Positions 44,913 to 55,837 of a stretch of 64,000 nt of DNA are shown piece after piece; position 1 is the first letter of the stretch, and every line of letters begins with the position of its first letter. The notes beneath the pieces were generated by a model. It had not been told where the DNA came from. It saw only the letters and a list, made by a program, of their open reading frames with translations, and made no database searches. Origin of the DNA: Roridomyces roridus (Eukaryota > Basidiomycota > Agaricomycetes > Agaricales > Mycenaceae). The stretch covers positions 2,108,001 through 2,172,000 of the forward strand of contig JARKIF010000005.1 in assembly GCA_029378245.1 (NCBI GenBank), given 5' to 3'. Made by a program: the position numbers and the translations under genes.

Positions 44913-46310
44913 TCAAATGGGAGTGTCACCAAGATCCACCACCACCGGCTGGTAGCTTCTCAGTGAATCTTGGTGCTTGTGAATCACCTCCATCAAGTCA
45001 CCTACGCCGCGATACGCCGTAGCGAAGAACGCTAGCCGAAGCTTTGCTACATCGGTTTCTCCACGGGTTGCCACACCGAAGTTGACGGCCAGTGTATCCA
45101 GCTCGTTGAGCCAGTCCTTGAAGACGGGACCCAGGAAATTTAGGAAAAGTCCGTATCTGAGATCGGGATTTAGGTGGGTCAGCTGTTTTAGTTCATTTGT
45201 CCCATCTGAGCGGCCCAGCCCGGAGACGCTGTCGCGAAGTCCTTTCACCAATGGAAGATGATCGGTCGACGGGCGAAAAACGGCTGCCCATTGGGCGACG
45301 TAGAAAAATGAATAAAGGTCGTCCATGGGGGTGTGGAGATGAGGCTGATTTCGCTTGAGACTGATGAGGTTTGCAGCCGACATGAAATTTTCACTGGCCT
45401 AATAATACTTCCTGGTCAGTACAAAGAATCTATGTGAAGTGAACAAACACACCGATCTTGAAGCACTGCGAGGTCCGGGGAAATCGGACCACTCGACAGC
45501 GGAATCGGCATCAGAAATGAAGGCGGAGACATTCCTACCCACGCCAAGTTTCACGAGCAGATTCTCGAGTCGAGCCGCCTCCATTTCGACGGCCTCGTCG
45601 CATTTTGTTCCCAACAATGCATGATTGACACTAAAGAGGTTCTCCATTTCGACTGGCGGGATCAGCGCCAAGACGTTCCCTATCTTGACGTCCCGATGTA
45701 GAGCGCCCACCTGCAACATATTGAGCCACCCTGGATACCAATCAGTGGACAGGAGAGACACGGCGAGTCTAGAACACACCAAGCACCGCATGCAAAATCC
45801 CGGCCATAAGAGACATAGGGTCATCAAATAGAGTCAATGACGAGCCTGCCAGAGAATGCACATGGACGTGCATGGAGGACCATTGAGGCATGGGCGTGGG
45901 ACTCGGAGTCTTCTTCGAGGCTTTTTTCCAAGAGGTCCAATGGAAGCCGCTCAACCGCTCGGCGTTGTCTGCTTCTTCCGCAGTCGGTAGAAATATGTGG
46001 TTGGAAGTTGGAATCCCATTATCCACCGGATTGAGCGAATAATACAACCGGGGACATCCAAACAAGCCCTCGCATTTCTTCAGAATATCCATTTCTAGAC
46101 TTGCCGAGCTGCGGCGCACCCAACTGGCCTTTAGAATGGCCTGCATGCGTGAGGGGGAGCTTGGGGCACTGCTTCTGGTGAGCCCTTGGACGAATTCACC
46201 GACGGCGAACGTCATGTCGCCCACGCTTTCTCTACTCCGAGTCGGCGCTTGGTCAGTCGACATCATCGGATCTGACCAAATGAGAATCAGAAGTTAACGA
46301 CAAGAACGGG
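44913..46310 (-). pseudogene. FunK1-type protein kinase, C-terminal half
   Basis: The minus-strand reading begins abruptly near 46310 (RSDPMMSTDQAPTRSRES), then IKASW-like LKASWVRRSSASLEMDILKK, the HFLP-type PTSNHIFLPTAEE, SLTLFDDPMSLMAGILHA, an intron, GALHRDVKIGNVLAL, FISDADSAVEW and, after another intron, ENFMSAANLISL, HTPMDDLYSFFYVAQWAA and the C-terminus at 44913. These are the FunK1 kinase motifs (His-Arg-Asp loop, Asp-x-Asp-Ser-Ala metal loop, then the Tyr/Phe-Met-Ser activation region). The whole N-terminal half is missing here and a matching N-terminal half sits at 58275-59612 on the other strand. Exon joins are clean, so the break is recent. Confidence 0.75.
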
Positions 46311-46324
46311 GTGACGCACTGAAT

Positions 46325-46430
46325 GTCGGAAAAAAGTGTGGTGCTCTATAATTGATTATAAGCTATTATAAGAGCCATAAGAACGTAAGAGACACAGCTT
46401 TGATAAGAGATTTATAAGTCACGAGAATTG
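46325..46430. other. Possible transposon terminus at the FunK1 break
   Basis: Directly beyond the truncated kinase lies TATAA-rich sequence: CTCTATAATTGATTATAAGC, TATTATAAGAGCCATAAGAA and CGTAAGAGAC. Related wording occurs at 59615-59670 beside the other FunK1 half. Confidence 0.35.
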
Positions 46431-46734
46431 TTTGTAAGAGGCTTGCAAGAGACCCGGGGTTTCTTACAAACACCCAATAGGCTCATCGCCCCACCTCCGG
46501 CCTCCGTTGCACTGTCTCCGACCTCCCACCCGCCCACTGCTGAGCAATGAGAGCACTTGGAGCGCCTACCTTTGACCATCCAACTCTTTTTTCCTCTGGC
46601 CTTCAAACTTCAATCAATGGCCATACCAGTGACTCCCTCGACGCTCAATTGTGTCCAGCGAGTCGGCGACACACGACCGCAAACGGCAATCGGCACACCA
46701 GTTACTCGACGGTGATGGAACTCGAATCGCTGGC

Positions 46735-47023
46735 GGACGAAGTGGCGGACGTATACCGGGCATTGATCACATCCCAGGTGAGTCGGCATGGTTAACTTAT
46801 CGACATCCTGCACGGGAACTCACCTGCCTGCTTCTCCGCCCGTCCCCCTGTGATGCTTCAATCCGACCGGCCATGCCTGACTCCACTGAGACACAAGCTC
46901 TCATGGCTGAATCCATCCAGTGGGCCTTGCCATGCCTCGATGCCGCCCTACGGCATCTTCTTACACTCTTCCAAAACTGGCGACTCGATGTGAGCCAGCC
47001 ATCTTGGTCCGTCGCGAACTGAG
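46735..47023 (+). pseudogene. Unrecognised short coding remnant
   Basis: ESLADEVADVYRALITSQ is followed by a GTGAGT donor; after about 100 bp, TQALMAESIQWALPCLDAAL and RHLLTLFQNWRLD follow. Composition is helical and protein-like. It loosely resembles the N-terminal helical region of the integrase-core protein at 61906, but the similarity is too weak to claim. Confidence 0.3.
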
Positions 47024-47029
47024 ATTTTT

Positions 47030-47960
47030 CTGGGGCACGGGTGGGGCACTCAACTACCATGGGCTTTGGTCGAATAGTTACCTTGTATCGTACGTAGCAC
47101 TCCGAAATTGATTCATTTTGATTGAACTACAGACCTTGTTAAATTCCAAAAATCCCGGAGATTTAAACATCCAATCAGCCTGCCGGTACTGGAGTATTAG
47201 GTTGGACAAATAGAGTTGAGGTCGCAGGAGGTCATTCAGCTGAAGCCATCTACCAAATGAGCGGACATGCATGGATGGATCAATCATGCAGACCTGGAAG
47301 ACTTGATGTGGAGCATTTGGATACCTGAGGCCTGCCGAACTCGTGAATGCCAGTCATTATGACTGACTCTTGGACTCTCTGAATCAAGTCAGTTAAAAGT
47401 GTGAAATGAATGTAGCCCGTCCTCTATCGCTTTTCCCTGATGGTTCCTGGGCGCTGGAAGCGTCGAACGCATGTTACAGCTGGGAGTATTCTAACCTTGA
47501 TGAAACCGAGGCGCCGGAAGAGACATACAACTTTACAAGCGATTGCCAAACGAAAACCGCCACCGTCCTGGTGATATCCAGCTTGTCACCGCTGCTTCAA
47601 TGTCTCTCAGAACCCCGAGATATTAACTAGATTACTCTACTTTGAGGCAGTCTTCGTCTGCAGCTGAAGGAAATTCACGGAATTGAGATGGAGCCTCCCA
47701 TAAACCCATCGAATTCCGGGTCAGGTCAAGACCCATACTCGCTGGCGCGGGTTCTATTGCTTTTCCCCCTGCACCAAACGGTCCAAACAATGGCCCTCGA
47801 CGGGTAAGAAATAAACGCGAGAAGTTCCAGTGCCTCGACTCCGACCCTCGAGGCGGGGAGAAGATGGGGGAGAGGCGCCTCGGCAGAGATGCAAGAAGTG
47901 ATTTGACGATAGCGACAACATACAAGAAAGGGTTACGTGAGAAAATGTACATTTCGATCC
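47030..47960. other. No gene seen
   Basis: Scattered short ORFs only (for example 47406-47630) without domain or splice context. Confidence 0.4.
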
Positions 47961-47967
47961 TTTACGC

Positions 47968-48545
47968 TCACTTGAGGAGGTCTTCGACGACGTGATCTTC
48001 CGTAATCTGTGCAACGTTGGCGCCGCCGTAGTTTGGCCGGTATAGGACGTCAACCTACAAAAGTGAAAGACAGGATGGGTAAGTGGCGACGGAGAAGCGA
48101 GGAGCTAAGGACGCACCGCTTTGACTCGGGGAAACCCAGGGCCTCAAACTGGTCGATTCCGCAGCAAAAGTATCCTCCTTGGCAACACCAGCGCCAGGCG
48201 GCTGCGCATACATCCTTGTCGGCATCTTGTCAAAGCTGTGCTTGCTGGTTGTGTAGTAACCCTGACATCCTGCACATTATTTGGACAATAGACTTGGGAG
48301 AGAGATCAGGGTGGATTTGAGGGTAAGCACGGGTGACTAGGTGTCTTTGAGGATGAGTGTCCAGACCGACGGCACCAGATGCGGACGACACATTCGGGTT
48401 ATAGACTCTGGTCATGAATTTCAGCTTGATGGGCTGGAAGGGTAGGATTCAAGTTGAATGCGCAGATAAGGCAGCGACTGAAAGGGTGTGCACGGGACAT
48501 ATGACTGACAATGAGCGGGTGGATGTCAAATACATCTGAGGAAGG
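47968..48545 (-). pseudogene. UBC1: UBC1-type ubiquitin-conjugating enzyme (E2 plus UBA), dead copy
   Basis: Minus strand in order: VFDIHPLI at about 48515-48540, an intron, PIKLKFMTRVYNPNVSSASG (48380-48432), AVGLDT, then one base out of frame LILKDT, a TAG, SPVLTLKSTLISLPSLLS, later IDQFEALGFPESK (about 48120-48160), an intron and DVLYRPNYGGANVAQITEDH, VVEDLLK and TGA at 47968-47970. The order, the UBA domain and the Leu-Leu-Lys stop are those of fungal Ubc1. In the E2 active site the family has Ala-Ile-Cys-Leu-Asp; here it is Ala-Val-Gly-Leu-Asp, so the catalytic Cys is Gly. The His-Pro-Asn motif is Asn-Pro-Asn, the conserved Trp is a stop, and there is a frameshift. It keeps introns, so it is a genomic copy. 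Confidence 0.8.
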
Positions 48546-48944
48546 AACATTAGGGATCAATCAGAGTGGCAGAGAAGGAAGACAGACGCGGCTTGGGAGT
48601 TCCATGAGTGAGTCTCTTGCCGGCACTTTACAGATGGTGAAGGATGGAGAAAGGAAGGGAGCGAATTGAGAAACCCACACCATGGATGTGCGGCTGGACA
48701 CATTGAAAAAAGTAATGGGGTACTACCTGTAGAGTGTGAGCAAACAGCCTGAATCGGTCAAGGGGGAGGGGGAGAATGTGCGTATTAAGGCCCTGCTCTG
48801 CAGTGGGAATCGGGCTGATGGGTTTAGGGATACTTACGGTGAGCAAGTGTCCATCTGCACCATGACTATCTATGGATCATGGAGATGGCCTGCGTTTACA
48901 CACATTCATCATCAAGGATTCAAGGAAGTGTACCGAAACTGACA

Positions 48945-49140
48945 AATCTACAGGCTTTGAGGGCGAGAATGGTGTCGTAGAGGTCAGCGACACACCTGCG
49001 GGATGCCACGTCCAGCGCCTTCTCCTCCACAACTTTTTCCGAAACTTGAGGTAGTCAGTTTCCGCAAGGTTTCCGTAGCCAACAATGGCGATTGCAAGTG
49101 GATTGAGTGAGCTGGCCAGTGGCCGTTCTGGATGTGATGT
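48945..49140 (-). repeat. Coding-like segment shared in inverse with 60470-60640
   Basis: Minus strand: KVVEEKALDVASRRCVADLY followed by DTILALKACRF. The plus strand at 60540 reads REEQTLDDVASRRCVADFY. At DNA level GTGGCATCCCGCAGGTG and CGTCGCTGAC are shared. The function of the encoded segment is unknown. Together with the FunK1 halves it marks this block as rearranged or multiply copied. Confidence 0.5.
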
Positions 49141-49330
49141 TGATGCGACGAAAGAAAGGGACTGATGAGCGTCACGGGCTGCTGGGCTGTGCGTGACTGG
49201 TGTCACGCCCCGTGATTCACAGAATTTCATGCAGCATGCACTTGTAGTGCACTCTGTTGGAAATCGGCACTTCAGAAATCTCACGGACACGGAATATTCA
49301 GATTTGTAGGATATCGGGGCTGCGGCGCAG

Positions 49331-49510
49331 CATATAGCATTGGCCCAGTCATTTACCTACCCCTCATGGAACGCGCCCATGCCAGATTACCCTTCATCCA
49401 TAGGAAGTGGTACCTCTACCGCTTTTGGTCCTGCTCCAACGGGATCTGGCTCAAGCGGTGTGTCCCGCTTCCAGAAGATGGGGTCTGGAAAGCGCTCACG
49501 CCGTGGCTAA
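49331..49510 (+). CDS. Orphan terminal exon, unrecognised
   Basis: After a CGGCGCAG acceptor the frame reads HIALAQSFTYPSWNAPMP, a Gly/Ser-rich stretch, then SRFQKMGSGKRSRRG and TAA. The basic tail could be nuclear-targeting. No upstream exon is identified. Confidence 0.3.
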   Translation, partial: HIALAQSFTYPSWNAPMPDYPSSIGSGTSTAFGPAPTGSGSSGVSRFQKMGSGKRSRRG

Positions 49511-49678
49511 AGTGATACTGCTCGTCGTTTCCTACCCTAACTATTTATTTTAGTCTCATATATCACCACTCTCCTTTTCACTTGCCTTCCACACTCAATA
49601 CCTTCGCTACATACAATAGTATATCGGTTTTGTTTCCGCCGTCCCATTAATCAAAAAAAATTAATTTGAAAAAATATG

Positions 49679-52600
49679 CTAAGAGTATCTAACTACCGAA
49701 GCGGACCATCCATTACAGTCCCGCACCCAGGATTCGCCGTGCCTATCAGAATGAAGCACTAGCCCTCCCCTCAGCCCCTTGAAGTGCAAATTGAAATGTG
49801 TTATATCACAGGAAGGGAAAGCGTGAACGTCGCCCTGCTTCAGACCAAAGCAAAAGCCAGTCTCGTAATGGCAAAGGCCTCCCCCCGTAAAGTTGCCAAA
49901 GGGTATAACAAAACACAGCAAATTGTCACCGCCATCCTGGTGAGCCCAGGTGCAGACTCGCACATTGAGCACAAATCCACCAAGTGGATAGCAGGGAGAG
50001 GAAGCGTCCAAGGGAAGGTGCTCCATGTAGATACTGAGCTGGTCGTACTCATCAGGAAGGTATTCCTTGAGCTTGTACCAAAATCAGACAGTTATACTCA
50101 ATGATAGTGAAGAAGACTCACAGCGTCGCGAACTAGCTCAAAGATATCGGTAAAGGCTTCCACCATGGCATTGTACTGCTCGACGTTGTTCATGTCCTTG
50201 GACCGATGCGGCTGGCGTTGTTCAAGGTTGCAACGCCCATTGTGGTCTTTGCGTAACTCGTAAGGATGCCCATCCGGTGCCCCATCACCCTGTGCAATAA
50301 ATCAGTGCATATTTCTTGATTGTGTATAAAAACATACCTGTTCAGCATATCGTGCAAACCATGAGAAGTGCCACGCCGTATATTGGTAGCCAGGAGCCTG
50401 AGAGTCGCACCATACATACTCTTCAGGCATGAAGGTGTGGACGTGTACCAGCGCATCAGTCAAGCGCTGCTGGTAGTCTTCTGGCAGGGTGAACAGCAGC
50501 GACAAGAACTTGCCGTTGTCGTCAACAATTTTGAGAGCGTCTCTGCAAACAGTCAAAGGAAAACAAGGGAAAATTGGCTGAATAACACGTACCCACCAAG
50601 GATATCAGTGTCGATATGGATATACTCCCCCAATGTGGCCTCCCCGCCGGCATGGAGGTTGTCAATCTGGAGTATACAAGTCAGATATGGCGTTAGAATA
50701 CTATGGGCCTACTTTGTGCTGTAAATCTGCCAAGTCTTGGACCTCGGGCGCCTGTGAAGCAAGCTCTCTCTGTTCCTCAGTGAAGCTTTCTCGGTTGTGG
50801 CGGTTAACGGGGCATGGCTTCTTCTTAAATTGAAGTGGAGACTTGATAACCCGGAGCGGTGCCAGAAGAGGGTTGCTCAGATGTATCCATTGAGGTACGT
50901 TCTGCTTGCTCCACTCTGGGGACCGATAATGCAATGCAGGATATCTGAATTATATGAAAAGGGTAGAGAGAGAGATGTCATGAGCACTCACTGCGTTACC
51001 AGACTATCAAAAATCTTGTCCCACTTCTCTATCTCTCCAAAGCCAAAGGATATCGTCTCAGCCTCGGCACCAATGGGCTTGGGCACCATGTAATGAAGTT
51101 GTAATGAATCAAGATAGGTGGAGGTGTTCTGCATGTGGTAAATGGGTATCATGAGGCGTCGCACCATAGGTAGCCACAGATCATCTACAGTGGGATAAGA
51201 TAAGCAGGAGGGAAGTAGAAGATGCGTACGCTTAACACGCCTGAGTGCGGAGGCTAAGGATATGATGTCCTCCTCTGTTGCGTTGCGAAGAAATTGAGTT
51301 CGCAAGTCCAAAGCCGCAATAATCGGCAAAATATACAATGTTCCTCCATGAAATGTGAGTGGAGAGAAGGCGCGTGGTTAATAAATTCTCACCTCCCGCA
51401 CACAACACGGCCAGCTTCTTGCCGGCACTGAGGTAGTCCCGAAAGGTGGTGGGCTTGACGGTGGGCGCGTATCTCTGGGTAAGTATAACATCCGTGAGCT
51501 TGTCCTTGGTTGTCTTGGACCTCATCCCGTTCTCCTCTCGGACACTGTGATAGAATTGATATCAGAAATGAATTGCCAGAGAAGGAATGGCTGTACCTGT
51601 GGACATTCAAGGCCAATTGCACCAAGGCCATCATCCAATGCAGCTCCCGCTTCCGTACACCTGTCTCTAGATTTTTGATTGCGGCTAAAGTGACCCCGAT
51701 GTCTGTGGATGTGGAAGAGGGAATGTCGTCAGGAGTGGTGATGGAAGAGAGGACGTCATCCAGCTGCGCCCGGCGTTTGCTGCCAAACACATGCAAAAGG
51801 TCTGACAATAACTTGCCAGCGCGTTCTGTAACAACCCCGTTCTCTGGGTCATGAACCCAGCCCGCTGGTACTTTTTCCCCTTTCCCTCCCTTCTTCCTGC
51901 CGCCCCGACTCTTGGGTTCCTGGGATTTCTTGGAAGATACACCCGGTGCGCAAGTCTGACATGCTGCAGCACCCTTACGTGGGCAAGGCGAACGTGCACG
52001 CCCTGTGCGGCGTCGAGGTCGAGGACGCTTGGCAGGAGGTTCGCTTTGATCTCCCCCTCCCCCTTCTTCATAGTCTTCATCTTGCTCTCCCTCTCCCTCT
52101 CCCTCTCCGTCACCCTCCTCCTCCTCTTCTCCGTCGTCATCTCCCTCTCCCTCTTCAGGCCGCCTTCTCTCACTCCCTGGGGGAGGAAGGGTAATCCACA
52201 ATTTGGGGCGAGGAGGAGTATCCCTCAGGTCTGCATCCCCTTCTATTTCCAAGTCCCCAGTCTCGTCCCCAGTCTCCATTGCCGAGTGCGCATCCCCATC
52301 TGAATCCTCGTCGTGAGCCGAATAGTGGATGTTGAGAGGGGAGAAGCTATCATCGTCATCCATGTCGAAAGAGTAGAAGCCATCCTGGTCATCGTCCAAG
52401 CCCATGGGGTCATCCACCGGAAGAGGAATGTCCCAGGGATCGACAAAGTCAAGGTCTGGTTCGGGCACTCTGTGAGAGTGAGGGCGTCTCTGAAATACAT
52501 CGCCTTGACTATCCAAGGATTCGGAGCGGAGGCGTTTACCCAAGACGACGGGGGAGTCCATGGAAAATGGAAAGCCGGTGATTGGTGATGGCAGACGAGG

Positions 52601-53196
52601 AATGGGTAGGCTGCTGAGTGGAAAGAGCTTTCCCGTTTTGATTGGGGAGATGGTGTCCTCGCGGACTGTGGGGGAACTGGCCGGTAGAGGGCTCAGAAAA
52701 AGAGAAGAGGATGGTGATGCAGACGGCGTTGGAGTGCATGGTAGGAAGAGTGGCTCATTGGTCGGAGGTGGAAGACGCGGGGTAGTCATCATATGCAAGG
52801 GAGAGAGGGCCAATGTTCCTTGCAAAGCTATTAAGCAGGAAGTTGAGCAGGAAGTTACCAAAATCAGCGTGTAGAGTACTCACTAGGATATACGGGAAGA
52901 CTACGTGCACGGGGTGGTCGAGGAAGGGGTGCAATTTGTCGACTAGATAGGTGGTTGACTGCCGTTGAGGGCAGTTCTTGGAGATGTGGTGAGCTCGGCG
53001 TCGGTGCCTGTTGAGCAATTTGGCTACTAAATGGGTGGTTGACTGCCGTTGAGGGCAGCTCTTGGAGATGTGGCGTGCTCGGTGTCAGTGCCTGCTGGAC
53101 GCGGGTCTGCAGCTCTGTCAAGACGGTAGGTAATGCTCCTGACTGGAGATTCAAGATAGCATCAGCCAATTCGGGAGGGATGAAGACGTTGGGCAT
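49679..53196 (-). CDS. TET/JBP-like 2-oxoglutarate/Fe(II) dioxygenase
   Basis: A long multi-exon gene of about 1,000 aa. Exon 1 is 53196-52884 (MPNVFIPPELADAIL), exon 2 is 52818-51597, exon 3 is 51544-51393; phases agree. The N-terminal half is disordered: Ser/Pro-rich, then long Asp/Glu runs (about 52070-52170), basic clusters (KRPRPRRRTGRARSP) and a Cys-containing patch. The C-terminal part reads LYILPIIAALDLRTQFLRN, IEKWDKIFDSL, DALKIVDDNGKFLSLLF and finally GGFVLNVRVCTWAHQDGGD, LLCFVIPFGNFTGGGLC, FPSCDITHFNLHFKGLRGGL and VLHSDRHGESW. The His-x-Asp, distal His and following Arg are those of double-stranded beta-helix dioxygenases. In Agaricomycetes this architecture belongs to the TET/JBP group, expanded together with KDZ transposons, which oxidises methylated bases. 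Assignment to TET/JBP is from recall of the family pattern. No stop or frameshift was found. Confidence 0.65.
52942..53110. repeat. 84-bp in-frame duplication inside exon 1
   Basis: GTGGTTGACTGCCGTTGAGG and the following sequence recur 84 bp apart, duplicating 28 residues (the HLQELPSTAVNH block appears twice in the protein). Few differences, so fairly recent. Confidence 0.85.
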
Positions 53197-53597
53197 GGAA
53201 GTTGGAGTTGCTGGCCACAGTTACGGACGTCCGTATTTTTTTGACACGTCAAGTCACGGCCCTAAAGGTGTGACAAGACAAGGAACGCGTAGTGGGTGAG
53301 CTGGCAGTCGACAAGCGACGCGTTTGTTGATTGACAAACAGATACATCTTCTCCTCCTCCTCCATCTCCACTTCCGGACCCTCATCATCCATCCCACCGT
53401 ATTTGGACTCCCAATCAAGTCATGTCGACGGTGCCACGCTAGTTAACATTGGACCATTGTAGCCCCTGGAGAGGGCTGGCTCGGGTGCGTGTTGATACAC
53501 TTTTTGGCCGTTCCCATTTCTAATTGAACAGTAGGACTTGGCCTTGGACTCTATGCCGCACTTGGTAGACATGACCTTCAACTCCAAACCTGCACCA

Positions 53598-54645
53598 TCA
53601 GCAAAACTGAATCCATCTGGCGCATCTGGCGAGCTCTGGCAGCATCTGATCCGTCTGGTTGACATGGCGCCCGAGCTGCCGCAAATGATTTTGACAATCT
53701 TGACAGAGATTCGTCTGTATCAAGCTGCGCGATCGTTCTGCGCTTTGAGAGCCATCGAGTAGATCCTCTGGCTCGCTGCCTTGAGGTGCCTTGAAGCCAT
53801 GGAATTCTTCAAAACGACAAGTCCGAACGCACGTGGTCCGGAAGATCCGAGTCCGATCAACAATTGCGCCATTGTTGATCAAACGCCCGCAGCACCACTT
53901 GTCTTCTTCCCTCATCTTCCTTCCCTCTCTCCCCTCGCGCGACGATGCCAACCCTTCAATTGCTCCTCAATGCCTGTGTCTCGACGCCTTCGATGCTCAA
54001 GACAACTTGAAGACCTCTTGGATCCATTCTGCCACACTTCTTGATACTTCTCGATGACTTGGCTCTAGAAACTCTGCGTCGCGTCCTGAAGTCCTCCTCA
54101 TTGGTTTTCAAGATACACACAAGAGCTCCTTCCTGGTCTCTGGCCTTCTAGGCAGCTGCTCAAGCCACGGGCACTAATGTCGGACCACTTGGCTCAGAAG
54201 ACCGTCCGAAGGGTAGGCAGTGTCGAAGGAGAAGTGATGCAGGTGAAGGGTGAGTCCACTATTCATTAATATTTTTTACCGTTCCGGCTTCTCACACCCT
54301 TGTTCATGTAGCACGTCGTATCATCTCACGCCCCCGGGTCGGGATCGTTTCGAGCCCTCGCGCTGCCTTCCTCCCTCCCTCCCCCGCATCGCCTCGCGCG
54401 ATCTTTTCCGCTGGTGCGGCCTTGGTCGGCAGACGCCAGAGTCGCGCCGTTGGCGCCGTTCCCGTGTAATCTGTGTACAATGCGAAATTCAATAGGTTTT
54501 GATACTCCACCAGTAGTGTATTTGTGGTGCCAGAATCGATTCTGGCGCCATGCGTGTCATTATGCTGCCATATGCAGTTCTGGCAGCCTGGCGCGTCTGA
54601 TTGATCTGCTGCCAGATCAGCCAGATGGATTTTGTTTTCCTGATG
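53598..54645. repeat. Inverted repeat pair bounding about 1.05 kb
   Basis: Plus 53600-53640 (ACTGAATCCATCTGGC, then GCATCTGGC) matches the reverse complement of 54609-54645 (ACAAAATCCATCTGGC, then TGATCTGGC) at about 85% over 36 bp. The interior has no recognisable gene. A perfect 18-bp palindrome GCCAGAATCGATTCTGGC lies at 54529-54546. It may be a decayed short transposon or an inverted duplication. Confidence 0.5.
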
Positions 54646-54649
54646 ACTC

Positions 54650-55294
54650 CAGCCAAATCAACAACTATCTTTCCGAGGGGGGCCTCGTGATCTTATACCA
54701 CCATGATCTCCATGGTGGAAAGACTCGCGAGGCTCCCCCGCTGCAGCGCGCCCCTACCCCGGATACTGGGGACTCGCCGTAGCCGCGAGGGAGCCTGTAG
54801 GGCGCCGCGAAGACCAGCACGAGTCATCGCAAGACGGAATCAGTCCACCGGGTGCGAGCACCAGCAAGCAGCAATAACCTGGATGACCCCAAACGGGAAC
54901 AGAGTACGGACGACCGACGCCATCCACCGCCATGGAACGAGACGACCCCACTCCCAAATAGCACCAGGACTTTGTGTCCGCATCGCTACACAAAGCCCAC
55001 AGCCCCGATGCCACGCTGCAGAATACACGCCCACGAATCACCGCTCGGGTGACGCTACACTGGAAGAGGGAAACGGAATACTCAAGTCCGACGTGGTGCG
55101 TATAACTAGGATGTGCAATTCTGGCCGACTCGACCTTCCATGAAGGAGGGCGACACCATATACTCGGGAGAAACCGTACCACCCTGAACAGCACACTGGC
55201 TAGCTATACGTTTCCCGAGCACACGCACCGCTCCCCGACACCTCCCTCTCACTCCTACGCAATGCCTGAATGCCCAGCGGCCGCAGCACTCGGA
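54650..55294. other. GC-rich sequence without a supported gene
   Basis: Contains the palindrome CCACCATGATCTCCATGGTGG-like at about 54700 and ORFs on both strands without domains. Confidence 0.35.
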
Positions 55295-55837
55295 TTACTC
55301 ACGCAAGCCCGTCGCATAGCGACCTGCCTCGGGATCCCTAACGGCCGCTGATACTAAGTCGACGCCTACTACCTGATATCCACGTTGATACGCTTCTCGA
55401 TACATGAATTTTGAATAAATAATTTTCTTCAGTGTGTCAATGTGCATTACAATATGTGAAGGAGAACGATGAGCAGACCAGATCAGGGCTGGGCTCAAGA
55501 CGCACACGGTAAGAGTGCGCAACCCGAACCCCCCAAATATACTGACGGCGTTTACGCTGGACAGGAAAGGGGTAAGGGTATGCGAGGCGGTGAAGGAGTG
55601 TATTGGGGTGCTTTCGGGCGCCCTGAGAAACTCCAACATCAGCCTCGCCACAACGGCGGGACCAAGTATGCTACTTAGGTCAGGGGTCCGCCGGCCAGTT
55701 AAACTGGTTAAGACGGATAAGGAATGTCGTGCACCCTGAGCACGTCGGACCTGTCCGTCAACCCCAAAATGCTGTAAGGCAAACCGTCGACGACCTTGGC
55801 GTGGTCGTCGGCGGGTAGCAAATCTCGCTCCTACCAC
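55295..55837 (-). CDS. Unrecognised 180-aa ORF
   Basis: The uninterrupted frame contains LTGRRTPDLSSILGPAVVAR, LMLEFLRAPESTPIHSF, VSIFGGFGLRTLTVCVLS, PSHIVMHIDTLKKIIYSKF and YQRGYQVVGVDLVSAAVRD. The composition is that of a real globular protein, not repeat translation. I know no family for it; the strand and start (55837) are chosen only from the protein-like composition. It could be an exon of a larger TE-borne gene. Confidence 0.35.
   Translation of the reverse strand: MVGARFATRRRPRQGRRRFALQHFGVDGQVRRAQGARHSLSVLTSLTGRRTPDLSSILGPAVVARLMLEFLRAPESTPIHSFTASHTLTPFLSSVNAVSIFGGFGLRTLTVCVLSPALIWSAHRSPSHIVMHIDTLKKIIYSKFMYREAYQRGYQVVGVDLVSAAVRDPEAGRYATGLRE

Noticed and set aside
46412..49510. Searching for a KDZ transposase next to the TET/JBP-like gene
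   Set aside because: None of the frames between 46 and 64 kb shows the zinc-binding or DDE motifs of KDZ transposases; the only DDE core is the rve-type one at 61.9 kb.
51851..52303. 150-aa plus-strand ORF with poly-Ser/Leu
   Set aside because: Antisense of the Asp/Glu-rich low-complexity part of the dioxygenase gene.
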